A stretch of 30,690 nucleotides of DNA, taken from JAIUZI01 sp041594355. GTDB lineage: Bacteria; Pseudomonadota; Alphaproteobacteria; Rhodobacterales; Rhodobacteraceae. Each line of letters starts with the position of its first letter. Positions within the stretch are counted from its first letter, which is position 1. Positions 9,053-16,277 of the stretch are shown piece after piece. The position numbers and the translations under genes are program-made. The notes under the pieces are model-generated. The model was not told the DNA's origin. It did not search any database and worked only from the letters and a program-made list of their open reading frames with translations. The stretch spans positions 1 through 30,690 of the forward strand of contig JBFHMM010000013.1 of NCBI GenBank assembly GCA_041594355.1, written 5' to 3'.

Positions 9053-9139
9053 GACGGTCCGGTTTAGGGTATTTCTACGCAATTGATGGTGCGGGGTTTG
9101 CGCCCCTACAGTAGGATCATCATTCAAGGGAGGAAAGAC
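9053..9139. promoter_or_regulatory. Divergent control region with an 11-base palindrome
   Basis: The shared gap between the LuxR-type regulator and the thiolase operon. It contains CCTAC-A-GTAGG (9105-9115), a perfect palindrome 25 bases before the thiolase ATG, and a second partial half-site CTAC at 9085-9088. A strong ribosome site, GGGAGG, precedes the thiolase start. The palindrome would suit binding by a LuxR-type dimer, but the link is inferred only from position. Confidence 0.4.
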
Positions 9140-10300
9140 ATGGTCTGTATCGCGGGCTGGGGTCACACGAAATTCGGCAAACTCACCGATCAGTCGCTCG
9201 AAGACCTGATCATGGCAGCCGGGACCGAGGCGCTGGCCGATGCCGGTGTTTCGGGGGCGGATGTCGATGGCATCTGGGTCGGGCATTTCAACGCGGGCAT
9301 GGTGCCCGACGGGTTCCCGTCCTCGCTGGCGATGGGGATTGATCCGGGGCTGCGGTTCAAACCGGCGACGCGGTTGGAGAACGCCTGCGCCTCCGGCTCG
9401 GCTGCGGTGTTCGCGGCGCGCCAGGCGATCCTGGCCGGCGAGGCGCGGATCGCGCTGGTGATCGGGGTCGAGAAGATGACCCATCTGCCTGGCGCAGAGG
9501 TTACCGCCGCGCTGGGACATGCCGCCTATCAGCGCGACGAGGCGGGCATCAGCTTTCCCGGCGTCTTTGCGCAATTCGCGCAGGCCTATTTCGACAGATA
9601 TGGCGACCAGAGCCGGGCGCTGGCCCGGATCGCCGCCAAGAACCACGGCAATTCGGTCAACAACCCGCTGGCGCAGTTGCAAAAACCGATGGACGAGGCG
9701 TTCTGTGCCGAGGTATCGGACCGCAATCCGATGATCGCGGCACCGCTGAAAAAGACCGACTGTTCGCTGGTCTCGGACGGGGCGGCGGCGCTGGTGCTGG
9801 TGGCAGACGATCTGGTGAGCGATATGGCCAAGGCGGTGCGGATGCGCGGTGTCGCGCAGGTCAACGACGTGCTGCCGATGTCGGCGCGCGACCTGCTGGC
9901 CTTTGAGGGGCCGCGCCGGGCGATCCACGCGGCTTATGACCGGGCCGGGATCAGCGTCGGCGATCTGGATGTGGCCGAGGTGCACGATTGTTTCACAATC
10001 GCCGAATTGCTGATCTATGAGGCGATGGGGCTGGCCGCACATGGTCATGCCGCCGACCTGCTGGAGGGCGGCGTGGTGCACGCCGGCGGTCGGCTGCCGG
10101 TGAACCTGTCGGGCGGGCTCAAGGCCAAGGGGCATCCGGTCGGCGCGACCGGCGTGTCGATGCACACGATGGTGGCACGGCAGGTGCTGGGGCTGGCGGA
10201 CGCGATGCAGCATCCCAGTGCCGAACTGGGGCTGGTGTTCAACATGGGTGGCTCGGGCGTTGCGAACTACGCCAGCGTGCTGGAAGGGGTCAGGGTATGA
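9140..10300 (+). CDS. Thiolase-family acetyl-CoA acetyltransferase (SCP2-type)
   Basis: A 386-residue thiolase-fold enzyme, expected to cleave 3-ketoacyl-CoA (or condense acyl-CoAs) in the cytoplasm. The nucleophilic cysteine is Cys83 in ENACASGSAA. The second active-site region shows EVHDCFTIAELL, and the histidine loop is GGLKAKGHPVGATG. The HDCF motif is typical of the sterol-carrier/SCP2 thiolase branch rather than classic PhaA or FadA. The ATG at 9140 is chosen because GGGAGG lies just upstream. An ATGA overlap joins it to the acyl-CoA synthetase gene, so substrate activation and thiolysis are made together. The actual substrate is not evident. Confidence 0.93.
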   Translation: MVCIAGWGHTKFGKLTDQSLEDLIMAAGTEALADAGVSGADVDGIWVGHFNAGMVPDGFPSSLAMGIDPGLRFKPATRLENACASGSAAVFAARQAILAGEARIALVIGVEKMTHLPGAEVTAALGHAAYQRDEAGISFPGVFAQFAQAYFDRYGDQSRALARIAAKNHGNSVNNPLAQLQKPMDEAFCAEVSDRNPMIAAPLKKTDCSLVSDGAAALVLVADDLVSDMAKAVRMRGVAQVNDVLPMSARDLLAFEGPRRAIHAAYDRAGISVGDLDVAEVHDCFTIAELLIYEAMGLAAHGHAADLLEGGVVHAGGRLPVNLSGGLKAKGHPVGATGVSMHTMVARQVLGLADAMQHPSAELGLVFNMGGSGVANYASVLEGVRV

Positions 10301-11805
10301 ACCTGGGGTTGTGGTTGCAGCGGCGGGCGCGGGTCAGTCCCGAGCGCCCGGCATTGTTCCTGGGCCGCGACCCGGTGGCGAGCTATGGCCAGTTTCATGA
10401 CCGGGCCGCGCGGGTCGCGGGCTGGCTGGCCGCGCAGGGCATCGCGCCGGGCGATCGGGTGGCGATTTATATGAAGAACGGTCCCGATTACCTGATCGCG
10501 CAATACGCGATCTGGTACGCGGGGGCAGTCGCGGTCCCGATCAACGCCAAGCTGCACGGGCGCGAGGCGGCGTTCATTCTCGACAACGCCGAGGCGGAAC
10601 TGTGCTTTACCTCGCCGGGTCTGACCGAGGCGCTGCGGGACGCGGAGGTGACCTGCGACCTGACCGATGTCACGCAGGAGGCCTATACGGCCGCGCTGGC
10701 TCAAGAACCCGTGCCGGATGTGACGCCGCGTGCGGCGGACGACTTGTGCTGGCTGTTCTACACCTCGGGCACCACCGGGCGGCCCAAGGGGGTGATGATC
10801 ACCAACCGGATGCTGATGGCGATGTCGCTGACCTATCTGGCGGATGTCGATACGGCCACGGGTGACGACGCGATCCTCTATGCTGCGCCGATGAGCCATG
10901 GCGCGGGCATCTACAACATGCTGCACGTGCTGCTGGGAGCGCGCCATGTCTGCCCGGTGTCGGGGGGATTCGATCCGGCCGAGATCTTTGAGCTGGCGGC
11001 GCATCACGGTAACGTGCAGATGTTCGCCGCCCCGACCATGGTCAGACGGATGACCGATGCGGCACGGGCCAGCGGGGCCACGGGCGAGGGGTTGCGCACC
11101 GTGGTCTATGGCGGCGGCCCGATGTACCTGGCCGATATCCAGGATGCGGTGGCGCAGTTCGGTCCGATCTTTATTCAGATCTATGGTCAGGGCGAATGCC
11201 CGATGGGGATCTCGGCGCTGAGCCGCGCCGAGGTCGCCGACCGGGACCACCCGCGATGGCGCGAACGGTTGCTTAGTGTCGGGCGGGCGCAATCGCCGGT
11301 CGAGGTGCGCATCGGCGATGCGCAGGGCGCGCCGCTGCCGCCGGGGGAACACGGCGAGATCATGGTGCGCGGCGACGTAGTGATGGCGGGCTATTGGCGC
11401 AACCCCGAAGCGACCGCCAAGACTGTTGTCGATGGCTGGCTGATGACCGGCGACATGGGGTTCATGGACACCGACGGCTATGTCACCATGCAGGACCGGT
11501 CCAAGGACATGATCATCACCGGTGGATCCAACGTCTATCCGCGCGAGGTCGAAGAGGTGTTGCTGACGCATCCGCAGGTGTCCGAGGTTTCGGTGGTCGG
11601 GCGCGCGCATCCTGACTGGGGCGAGGAGGTGGTGGCCTTTGTCGTTGGAACCGCGCAGCCCGCCGATCTGGATGCGCTGTGCAACGACAATATCGCCCGT
11701 TTCAAGCGCCCCAAGGATTACCTGTTCTTAACTGAGCTACCCAAGAACAACTACGGTAAGGTGTTGAAAACAGAGCTGCGGCAGCGGCTGGAAGAGGAAA
11801 CATGA
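10297..11805 (+). CDS. AMP-binding acyl-CoA synthetase/ligase
   Basis: A 502-residue adenylate-forming enzyme that activates a carboxylic acid with ATP and CoA. The phosphate-binding loop YTSGTTGRPKG is at residues 155-165. The adenylation core follows (YGQGECPMG, then GWLMTGDMGFMDTDGYV), and the hinge is DRSKDMIITGGSNVYPREVE. The catalytic C-terminal lysine is Lys488 in KNNYGKVLKTELR. It overlaps the thiolase gene by four bases. The domain set suits medium-chain, aryl or branched acids; the specificity cannot be read from sequence alone. The full length is present and the gene ends next to a minus-strand remnant. Confidence 0.93.
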   Translation: MNLGLWLQRRARVSPERPALFLGRDPVASYGQFHDRAARVAGWLAAQGIAPGDRVAIYMKNGPDYLIAQYAIWYAGAVAVPINAKLHGREAAFILDNAEAELCFTSPGLTEALRDAEVTCDLTDVTQEAYTAALAQEPVPDVTPRAADDLCWLFYTSGTTGRPKGVMITNRMLMAMSLTYLADVDTATGDDAILYAAPMSHGAGIYNMLHVLLGARHVCPVSGGFDPAEIFELAAHHGNVQMFAAPTMVRRMTDAARASGATGEGLRTVVYGGGPMYLADIQDAVAQFGPIFIQIYGQGECPMGISALSRAEVADRDHPRWRERLLSVGRAQSPVEVRIGDAQGAPLPPGEHGEIMVRGDVVMAGYWRNPEATAKTVVDGWLMTGDMGFMDTDGYVTMQDRSKDMIITGGSNVYPREVEEVLLTHPQVSEVSVVGRAHPDWGEEVVAFVVGTAQPADLDALCNDNIARFKRPKDYLFLTELPKNNYGKVLKTELRQRLEEET

Positions 11806-11829
11806 CGGATCCTGCGGGGCATCGCCGGG

Positions 11830-12207
11830 TTATTCGGCGACGTTCATCCCGAGGGCAAAGACTGCTTTGTTGTCCTGATCGCCCAGCAGGGCTTCGAAGG
11901 AGGAAGCGCGGTGCGGGTCCAGCACCACCAGTTCGTCTGCATCGGTGCGGATCACCCAGTTGTAGATTTCGTTCAGGCCCCGCTGGATGCTGGTGAGCAG
12001 ATTTGACCGGACTGCATCAAAGCGTGCCATGCGGTCGCGGGGGATTGTGATCACGCTGGCATCAGGGCAGATTTCGGCGATGGCCGGATCGGGCCCGTGG
12101 CCCACGACAGACAGGTTCTCGCCGCCCAGGTCGCGCACGAAATGCCAGTACTATTGACCGAGGGCCCAATGGTCGCGGTAAACCATCGTGATTGCACAGA
12201 TTTTCAT
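11830..12207 (-). pseudogene. Glycosyltransferase family 2-like remnant: in-frame TAG and truncated
   Basis: On the minus strand, MKICAITMVYRDHWALGQ (from ATG 12207) is followed by TAG at codon 19 (12153-12151). The same frame then goes on as YWHFVRDLGGENLSVVGHG, through ASVITIPRDRMARFDAV and YNWVIRTDADELVVLDP, to TAA at 11832-11830. Relatives carry Trp at the interrupted position (GQWY), so one G-to-A change (TGG to TAG) explains the stop. The DAD of IRTDADE resembles the metal-binding motif of GT-A enzymes. Only about 125 codons remain, where family members are about twice as long, and the remainder would run into the 3' end of the acyl-CoA synthetase gene. This is therefore a broken remnant. 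The assignment rests on recalled family resemblance. Confidence 0.72.
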
Positions 12208-12218
12208 GCCGCGATGTA

Positions 12219-12257
12219 ACCGAATTGCCGACGGCGCCTGTCCATCGGCAATTCGGT
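12219..12257. repeat. 13-base perfect inverted repeat upstream of the glycosyltransferase remnant
   Basis: ACCGAATTGCCGA (12219-12231) and TCGGCAATTCGGT (12245-12257) are exact reverse complements separated by 13 bases. It begins 12 bases upstream of the remnant's start codon. A second inverted repeat follows, CAAGAATTT (12265-12273) and AAATTCTTG (12279-12287), in an AT-rich patch. Neither is followed by a T-run, so they look more like operators or leader structure than terminators. Confidence 0.6.
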
Positions 12258-12321
12258 CGGAATCCAAGAATTTTCGAGAAATTCTTGCAAAAATCTGCGG
12301 AAAATTTTCGGCGCCCGGACG

Positions 12322-12350
12322 AAAAAGGGCCGGTCGCGATGGACCGGCCC
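12322..12350 (-). terminator. Intrinsic terminator of the ABC importer operon
   Basis: On the minus strand GGGCCGGTC (12350-12342), a six-base loop and GACCGGCCC (12335-12327) form a nine-pair GC-rich stem, directly followed by five T (12326-12322). It lies 21 bases after the stop of the last ATPase gene. Confidence 0.88.
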
Positions 12351-12371
12351 TGCGTTTGTATCTCCCGGCGT

Positions 12372-13127
12372 TCAGATCGCCAGGTATTCTGCCCGGAGCT
12401 CTTCGTTTTCCAGCACCTCGGCGGCGGTGCCGTCAAAGACGATGCCGCCGGTGTCCAGGATCACCGCCCGGTCGGCCAGTTCCAGCGCGCGCACGGCGTT
12501 CTGTTCGACGATGACGGTGGTCATGCCCTGTTCCTTGATGTGGATGAGCGTCTTTTCGATTTCGTCCACGATCACCGGCGCCAAACCTTCATAGGGTTCG
12601 TCCAGCAGCAGCACCTTGATGTCCCGGGCCAGCGCGCGGGCGATGGCCAGCATCTGTTGCTCGCCACCCGACAGGGTGATGCCTTCCTGTTTACGGCGTT
12701 CGCCGAGGCGGGGGAACAGTTCGTAAAGACGATCGAGCGACCAGCCGATCGGCGGGGCAATCTGCGCCAGCTGCAGGTTTTCCTCGACCGTGAGGCCGGG
12801 AATGATGCGGCGGTCTTCGGGCACAAGGCCCAAACCGACGCTGGCGGCCTCGTAGCTGGCCATATTGTGCAGCGGCTGGTGGTCCAGCCAGATTTCGCCG
12901 TGCTTGACCTGCGGATCGCCGAGCCGTGCGATGGAGCGCAGAGTCGAGGTCTTGCCCGCACCGTTGCGGCCCAGAAGCGCGAGGATCTCGCCTTCGTGCA
13001 CGTTGAAGCTGATCCCTTGCACGATGTAGCTTTCGCCGTAGTAGGCGTGCACATCCCAGACCGATAGAAAGGCCGGAGCGGTGGTCGCCTGATTGGCGTT
13101 CTTGGAGAAGTCGGGTTTGACGTTCAT
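12372..13127 (-). CDS. livF: HAAT-family ABC transporter ATP-binding protein, LivF type
   Basis: A 251-residue ATPase that powers the importer from the cytoplasmic face. It has Walker A GRNGAGKT, the ABC signature LSGGEQQ, Walker B VLLLDEP followed by YEGLAP (typical of LivF), and the switch region VIVEQN. An N-terminal extension of about 20 residues precedes the first strand (FLSVWDVHAYYGES). The start has GGAG upstream in the 21-base gap after the LivG-type gene. It is the last gene of the operon, before a strong terminator. The Liv name describes family, not proven substrate. Confidence 0.93.
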   Translation of the reverse strand: MNVKPDFSKNANQATTAPAFLSVWDVHAYYGESYIVQGISFNVHEGEILALLGRNGAGKTSTLRSIARLGDPQVKHGEIWLDHQPLHNMASYEAASVGLGLVPEDRRIIPGLTVEENLQLAQIAPPIGWSLDRLYELFPRLGERRKQEGITLSGGEQQMLAIARALARDIKVLLLDEPYEGLAPVIVDEIEKTLIHIKEQGMTTVIVEQNAVRALELADRAVILDTGGIVFDGTAAEVLENEELRAEYLAI

Positions 13128-13148
13128 CTGATGATCTCCTTGCCCCGG

Positions 13149-13904
13149 TTATGCGCTTTCGCCCAGATACGCTTCGCGCACTTTAGGGTTGCCGCGGATG
13201 TTCTGCGGATCGTCCTCGACCAGCGGCGTGCCCTGCGCCAAAACGGTGATCCGGTCCGCCAGCGAGAAAACCACATGCATATCGTGTTCGATGATGGCGA
13301 TGGTGATGTCGCGCTCTTCCTTGATTTCTTTCAGCAGGTCGATGGTGTTGTTGGTATCGGCCCGCGCCATGCCGGCGGTGGGTTCATCCAGCAACAGCAG
13401 CCGCGGCGCCTGGGACAGGCACATGCCGATTTCCAGGCGCCGCTTGTCGCCGCGGGACATGGCGGAGGCATTCATGTGCCGCTTGTCCGCCATGTTCATC
13501 TCCTCCAGCATCGCCTCGGCCTGTTCGATGACCTGTTTCTCGGCCGAGACGGATCCGATAGCATGCATGCGGAACGACCCGTCGCGCTTGGCAAAGATCG
13601 GGATCAGCATGTTTTCCATCACCGTCAGATCGCCAAAAATCTCGGGCGTCTGAAACACGCGGGAAATCCCCATCTGGTTGATCTCGTAGGGTGAGCGGCC
13701 GAGAACCGATTGGCCGTCGAACATGACGCTGCCACTGTCGGGGATCAGCTTGCCCACCAGGCAGTTCAGCAGGGTGGATTTGCCGGCACCGTTGGGGCCG
13801 ATGATCGCGTGGCAGGAGTTCTCCTTGACGCTGAGGTTTACATCCGACAGGGCCTGCAGACCACCGAAGCGTTTGCCGACGTCCTTGATTTCAAGAATTC
13901 CCAT
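13149..13904 (-). CDS. livG: HAAT-family ABC transporter ATP-binding protein, LivG type
   Basis: A 251-residue second ATPase of the importer. It starts MGILEIKDVGKRFGGLQALS, with Walker A GPNGAGKS, signature MSRGDKRRLEIGM (a divergent form of LSGGQ), Walker B LLLLDEPTAGM and the switch histidine in AIIEHDMHVV. The longer open frame to 13982 is rejected because ATG 13904 has AAGGAG close upstream and begins at the family's normal first residues. It sits 11 bases after the LivM-type gene. The SRGDKR signature is unusual among ABC ATPases generally but occurs in this subgroup as I recall it. Confidence 0.93.
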   Translation of the reverse strand: MGILEIKDVGKRFGGLQALSDVNLSVKENSCHAIIGPNGAGKSTLLNCLVGKLIPDSGSVMFDGQSVLGRSPYEINQMGISRVFQTPEIFGDLTVMENMLIPIFAKRDGSFRMHAIGSVSAEKQVIEQAEAMLEEMNMADKRHMNASAMSRGDKRRLEIGMCLSQAPRLLLLDEPTAGMARADTNNTIDLLKEIKEERDITIAIIEHDMHVVFSLADRITVLAQGTPLVEDDPQNIRGNPKVREAYLGESA

Positions 13905-13915
13905 ATCGCTTCTCC

Positions 13916-15127
13916 TTATTCCGCCGGCTCGGTCGAACTTTTGGTGTTTTCTTCGGAGCCGCCACGCTTGCTGCGGATCCATGCCGCCAGACGCTGGCCG
14001 CCTTCAACAAGACCGCCGGGCAGGAAGATCACCACGAGCATGAACAGGATGCCCAGGGTCAGGTGCCAGCCTTTGCCGATGAAGGGGTGAACGATGAACA
14101 CCATCGCGTCTTCGAGGCCGTCGGGCATGAAGCTGAACCACTGGTGCAGGACGTTGTCGTTGATTTTCGAGAAAATGTTCTCGAAGTACTTGATGAAGCC
14201 CGCGCCCAGAACCGGGCCGATCAGGGTTCCGGTGCCGCCGAGGATGGTCATCAGGACAACTTCGCCAGAGGCGGTCCACTGCATGCGCTCGGCTCCTGCC
14301 AGCGGGTCCATTGCGGCCATCAGGCCACCGGCCAGACCGGCGTACATTCCCGAGATCACGAAAACGGCGAGCGTGTAGGGGCGCGGGTTCAGACCAGTGT
14401 AGGACATGCGGGTGTTGTTCGATTTGATGGCGCGCAGCATCAGACCGAATGGCGAGCGGAAAATGCGGACCGCAAGATAGAACATTACCAGCATGACGAT
14501 TGCCGAAAAGTAGTAGCCGACATTGAAGGTGAACTGCCATGCCCCGACCTCGAGGAAGAAGGAGTCGTTCATCACGAGGCCAAACAGGTGCGGCGTGTTG
14601 GGCTCATTAGCCCCCAGCAGCGCCTGTGGATCGCTTGTATAAACCTGCAGACCGGTTTCACCGTTGGTGATCGTAGTGCCGACAAACCGGCCCAGCAGAT
14701 CCGAGTAGGAGATCGCGAACATCATCTGCGCGAAGGCAAGCGTAAGGATCGAGAAGTAGATGCCCGAGCGCCGCAGGGATACGTAGCCGATGCCGAGAGC
14801 AAAGATGCCCGAGATAATGATTGCAAGCGGCAGACCCCAGAGCACGTTGTAGTCCAGCAGCTTGTACATCCAGACCACTGCGTAGGACCCGATACCCAGG
14901 AAGGCGGCGTGACCGAAGGAAAGGTACCCTGTCAGGCCGAACAGCAGGTTGAAGCCGATGGCGAAGATGCCGAAGATGGCAAAACGCTGCATCAGGTCGG
15001 GATAACCGGCGTTGAACTGCGCCATCGCCGAACCTTCGGGGAAAGGGTTGAGGATGAAGGGTGCGAACAACGCCAGCACCGCAACGAAGGTCAGCAGGGT
15101 CGCGTCTTTTTTGTTAAGGCCCAGCAT
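13916..15127 (-). CDS. livM: HAAT-family ABC transporter permease, LivM type
   Basis: A 403-residue inner-membrane permease with about ten hydrophobic segments. The family pattern is clear: FAIGFNLLFGLTGYLSFGHA near residue 60, YVSLRRSGIYFSILTLAFAQ in the middle, then MLRAIKSNNTRMSYTGLNPR and GEVVLMTILGGTGTLIGPVL. The C-terminal tail is charged (RSKRGGSEENTKSS). A loop of about 60 residues with LQVYTSDPQALLGANEPNTP is longer than in E. coli LivM and could reflect a different substrate. GGAGG precedes the start, three bases after the LivH-type stop. Confidence 0.93.
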   Translation of the reverse strand: MLGLNKKDATLLTFVAVLALFAPFILNPFPEGSAMAQFNAGYPDLMQRFAIFGIFAIGFNLLFGLTGYLSFGHAAFLGIGSYAVVWMYKLLDYNVLWGLPLAIIISGIFALGIGYVSLRRSGIYFSILTLAFAQMMFAISYSDLLGRFVGTTITNGETGLQVYTSDPQALLGANEPNTPHLFGLVMNDSFFLEVGAWQFTFNVGYYFSAIVMLVMFYLAVRIFRSPFGLMLRAIKSNNTRMSYTGLNPRPYTLAVFVISGMYAGLAGGLMAAMDPLAGAERMQWTASGEVVLMTILGGTGTLIGPVLGAGFIKYFENIFSKINDNVLHQWFSFMPDGLEDAMVFIVHPFIGKGWHLTLGILFMLVVIFLPGGLVEGGQRLAAWIRSKRGGSEENTKSSTEPAE

Positions 15128-15130
15128 GGT

Positions 15131-16153
15131 TTAGTCCTCCATCACGCCTTTACGGCCCATCAGGCCACGTGGACGTGTAAGCAGAATGATGATGGCGACA
15201 ATGTAGATGATGATCTGGTCGATACCGGGCAGCCAGTTCTTGACCTCGTTCATCGAGGCAAAGCTTTCCAGGATGCCCAGCAGGAAGCCTGCCAGAACGG
15301 CGCCGGGAAGCGATCCCATCCCGCCGACGACCACCACAACGAAGCTGAGAACCAGGAAGTCCATGCCCATGTGGTAGTTGGGGCTGTTAATCGGTGTGTA
15401 CATCACCCCGGCAAGACCGGCCACGGCCGCGGCGATGCCGAACATGATGGTAAAGCGCCGGTCGATATTGATCCCTAGCAGTCCGACCGTTTCACGGTCC
15501 GCCATGCCGGCCCGCACGACCATGCCGAAGGTGGTGAACTGAAGGAAGGCGAAGACGCCGCCGATGATCAGCGTGGCAAAGCAGAAGTAGACGATCCGCC
15601 AAACAGGGTAGACGATATCGAAGCCGATTACCGAACCGATGTTCGCGACACCGCTCAGCGCCTCTGGGGCAGGGGTCGGGATCGGATTGGCACCGTAGAA
15701 ATACTTGACAATTTCCTGCAGCACGATGGCCAGGCCAAAGGTCACGAGGATCTGGTCAGCATGGGGACGCTTGTAGAAATGCTTGATCAGACCGCGTTCC
15801 ATGATAAAGCCGACGGCGACCATGATCGGGATCGCGAACAGGATCGCCAGCGGGACAGACCAGTCAATAATGGTCGAGCCGACCTCGGGGCCGAACCAGC
15901 TTTCGATATAGGGTGTCTTGACCTTCAGGGGGTTGCCCAGAAAGTCCTTCTGGGTGGGATCTTCGACAATGAAGCTGAGGTTCAGCAGCTTGGAAAGCGT
16001 AACCGCACAGAAGGCACCAATCATGAACAACGCGCCATGCGCAAAGTTCACCACGCCCAAGGTGCCGAAGATTAGCGTCAGACCCAGCGCGATCAGCGCA
16101 TAGGCAGAGCCCTTGTCGAGCCCGTTCAGAATTTGCAGGAGGATTGCGTCCAT
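15131..16153 (-). CDS. livH: HAAT-family ABC transporter permease, LivH type
   Basis: A 340-residue inner-membrane permease. It opens MDAILLQILNGLDKGSAYAL, followed by IFGTLGVVNFAHGALFMIGA, the hallmark of LivH proteins. Later it shows VVRAGMADRETVGLLGINID and VVVVGGMGSLPGAVLAGFLL. An insertion around residues 50-80 (VEDPTQKDFLGNPLKVKTPY) is not in E. coli LivH and is periplasmic or loop-like. The gene follows the binding-protein gene after a 124-base gap that contains a strong hairpin, so it is likely expressed at a lower level than the binding protein. Confidence 0.93.
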   Translation of the reverse strand: MDAILLQILNGLDKGSAYALIALGLTLIFGTLGVVNFAHGALFMIGAFCAVTLSKLLNLSFIVEDPTQKDFLGNPLKVKTPYIESWFGPEVGSTIIDWSVPLAILFAIPIMVAVGFIMERGLIKHFYKRPHADQILVTFGLAIVLQEIVKYFYGANPIPTPAPEALSGVANIGSVIGFDIVYPVWRIVYFCFATLIIGGVFAFLQFTTFGMVVRAGMADRETVGLLGINIDRRFTIMFGIAAAVAGLAGVMYTPINSPNYHMGMDFLVLSFVVVVVGGMGSLPGAVLAGFLLGILESFASMNEVKNWLPGIDQIIIYIVAIIILLTRPRGLMGRKGVMED

Positions 16154-16232
16154 GGGTCCCCACCTCAGGGTTGGTCAGTCAGGGAACGGAATGTTCCGGG
16201 AGCATCGAACGGCATGGCGCCGGATTTAGGGT

Positions 16233-16261
16233 GGCCGGCCGCGCGGGGGGCGCGACCGGCC
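16233..16261 (-). terminator. Intra-operon hairpin between binding protein and permease genes
   Basis: On the minus strand GGCCGGTCGCGC (16261-16250) pairs with GCGCGGCCGGCC (16244-16233) around a five-base C loop: twelve pairs, one of them G-U. No T-run follows, so it is more likely a partial terminator or an mRNA-protecting structure that raises the amount of the upstream binding-protein message than a full stop. Confidence 0.7.
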
Positions 16262-16277
16262 GGGGCACATAATAGGC

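Noticed and set aside
9053..10213. N-terminal extension of the LuxR-type regulator to 565 residues
   Set aside because: The extension is antisense to the thiolase gene; the PAS domain begins right at the ATG at 9052.
11802..11996. 64-codon plus-strand frame overlapping the end of the acyl-CoA synthetase gene by four bases
   Set aside because: The ATGA overlap is tempting, but the opposite strand carries clear glycosyltransferase-like sequence here and the product is Arg-rich shadow.
14063..15478. 471-residue plus-strand open frame opposite livM and livH
   Set aside because: Antisense shadow of two well-identified permeases; low-complexity polar composition.
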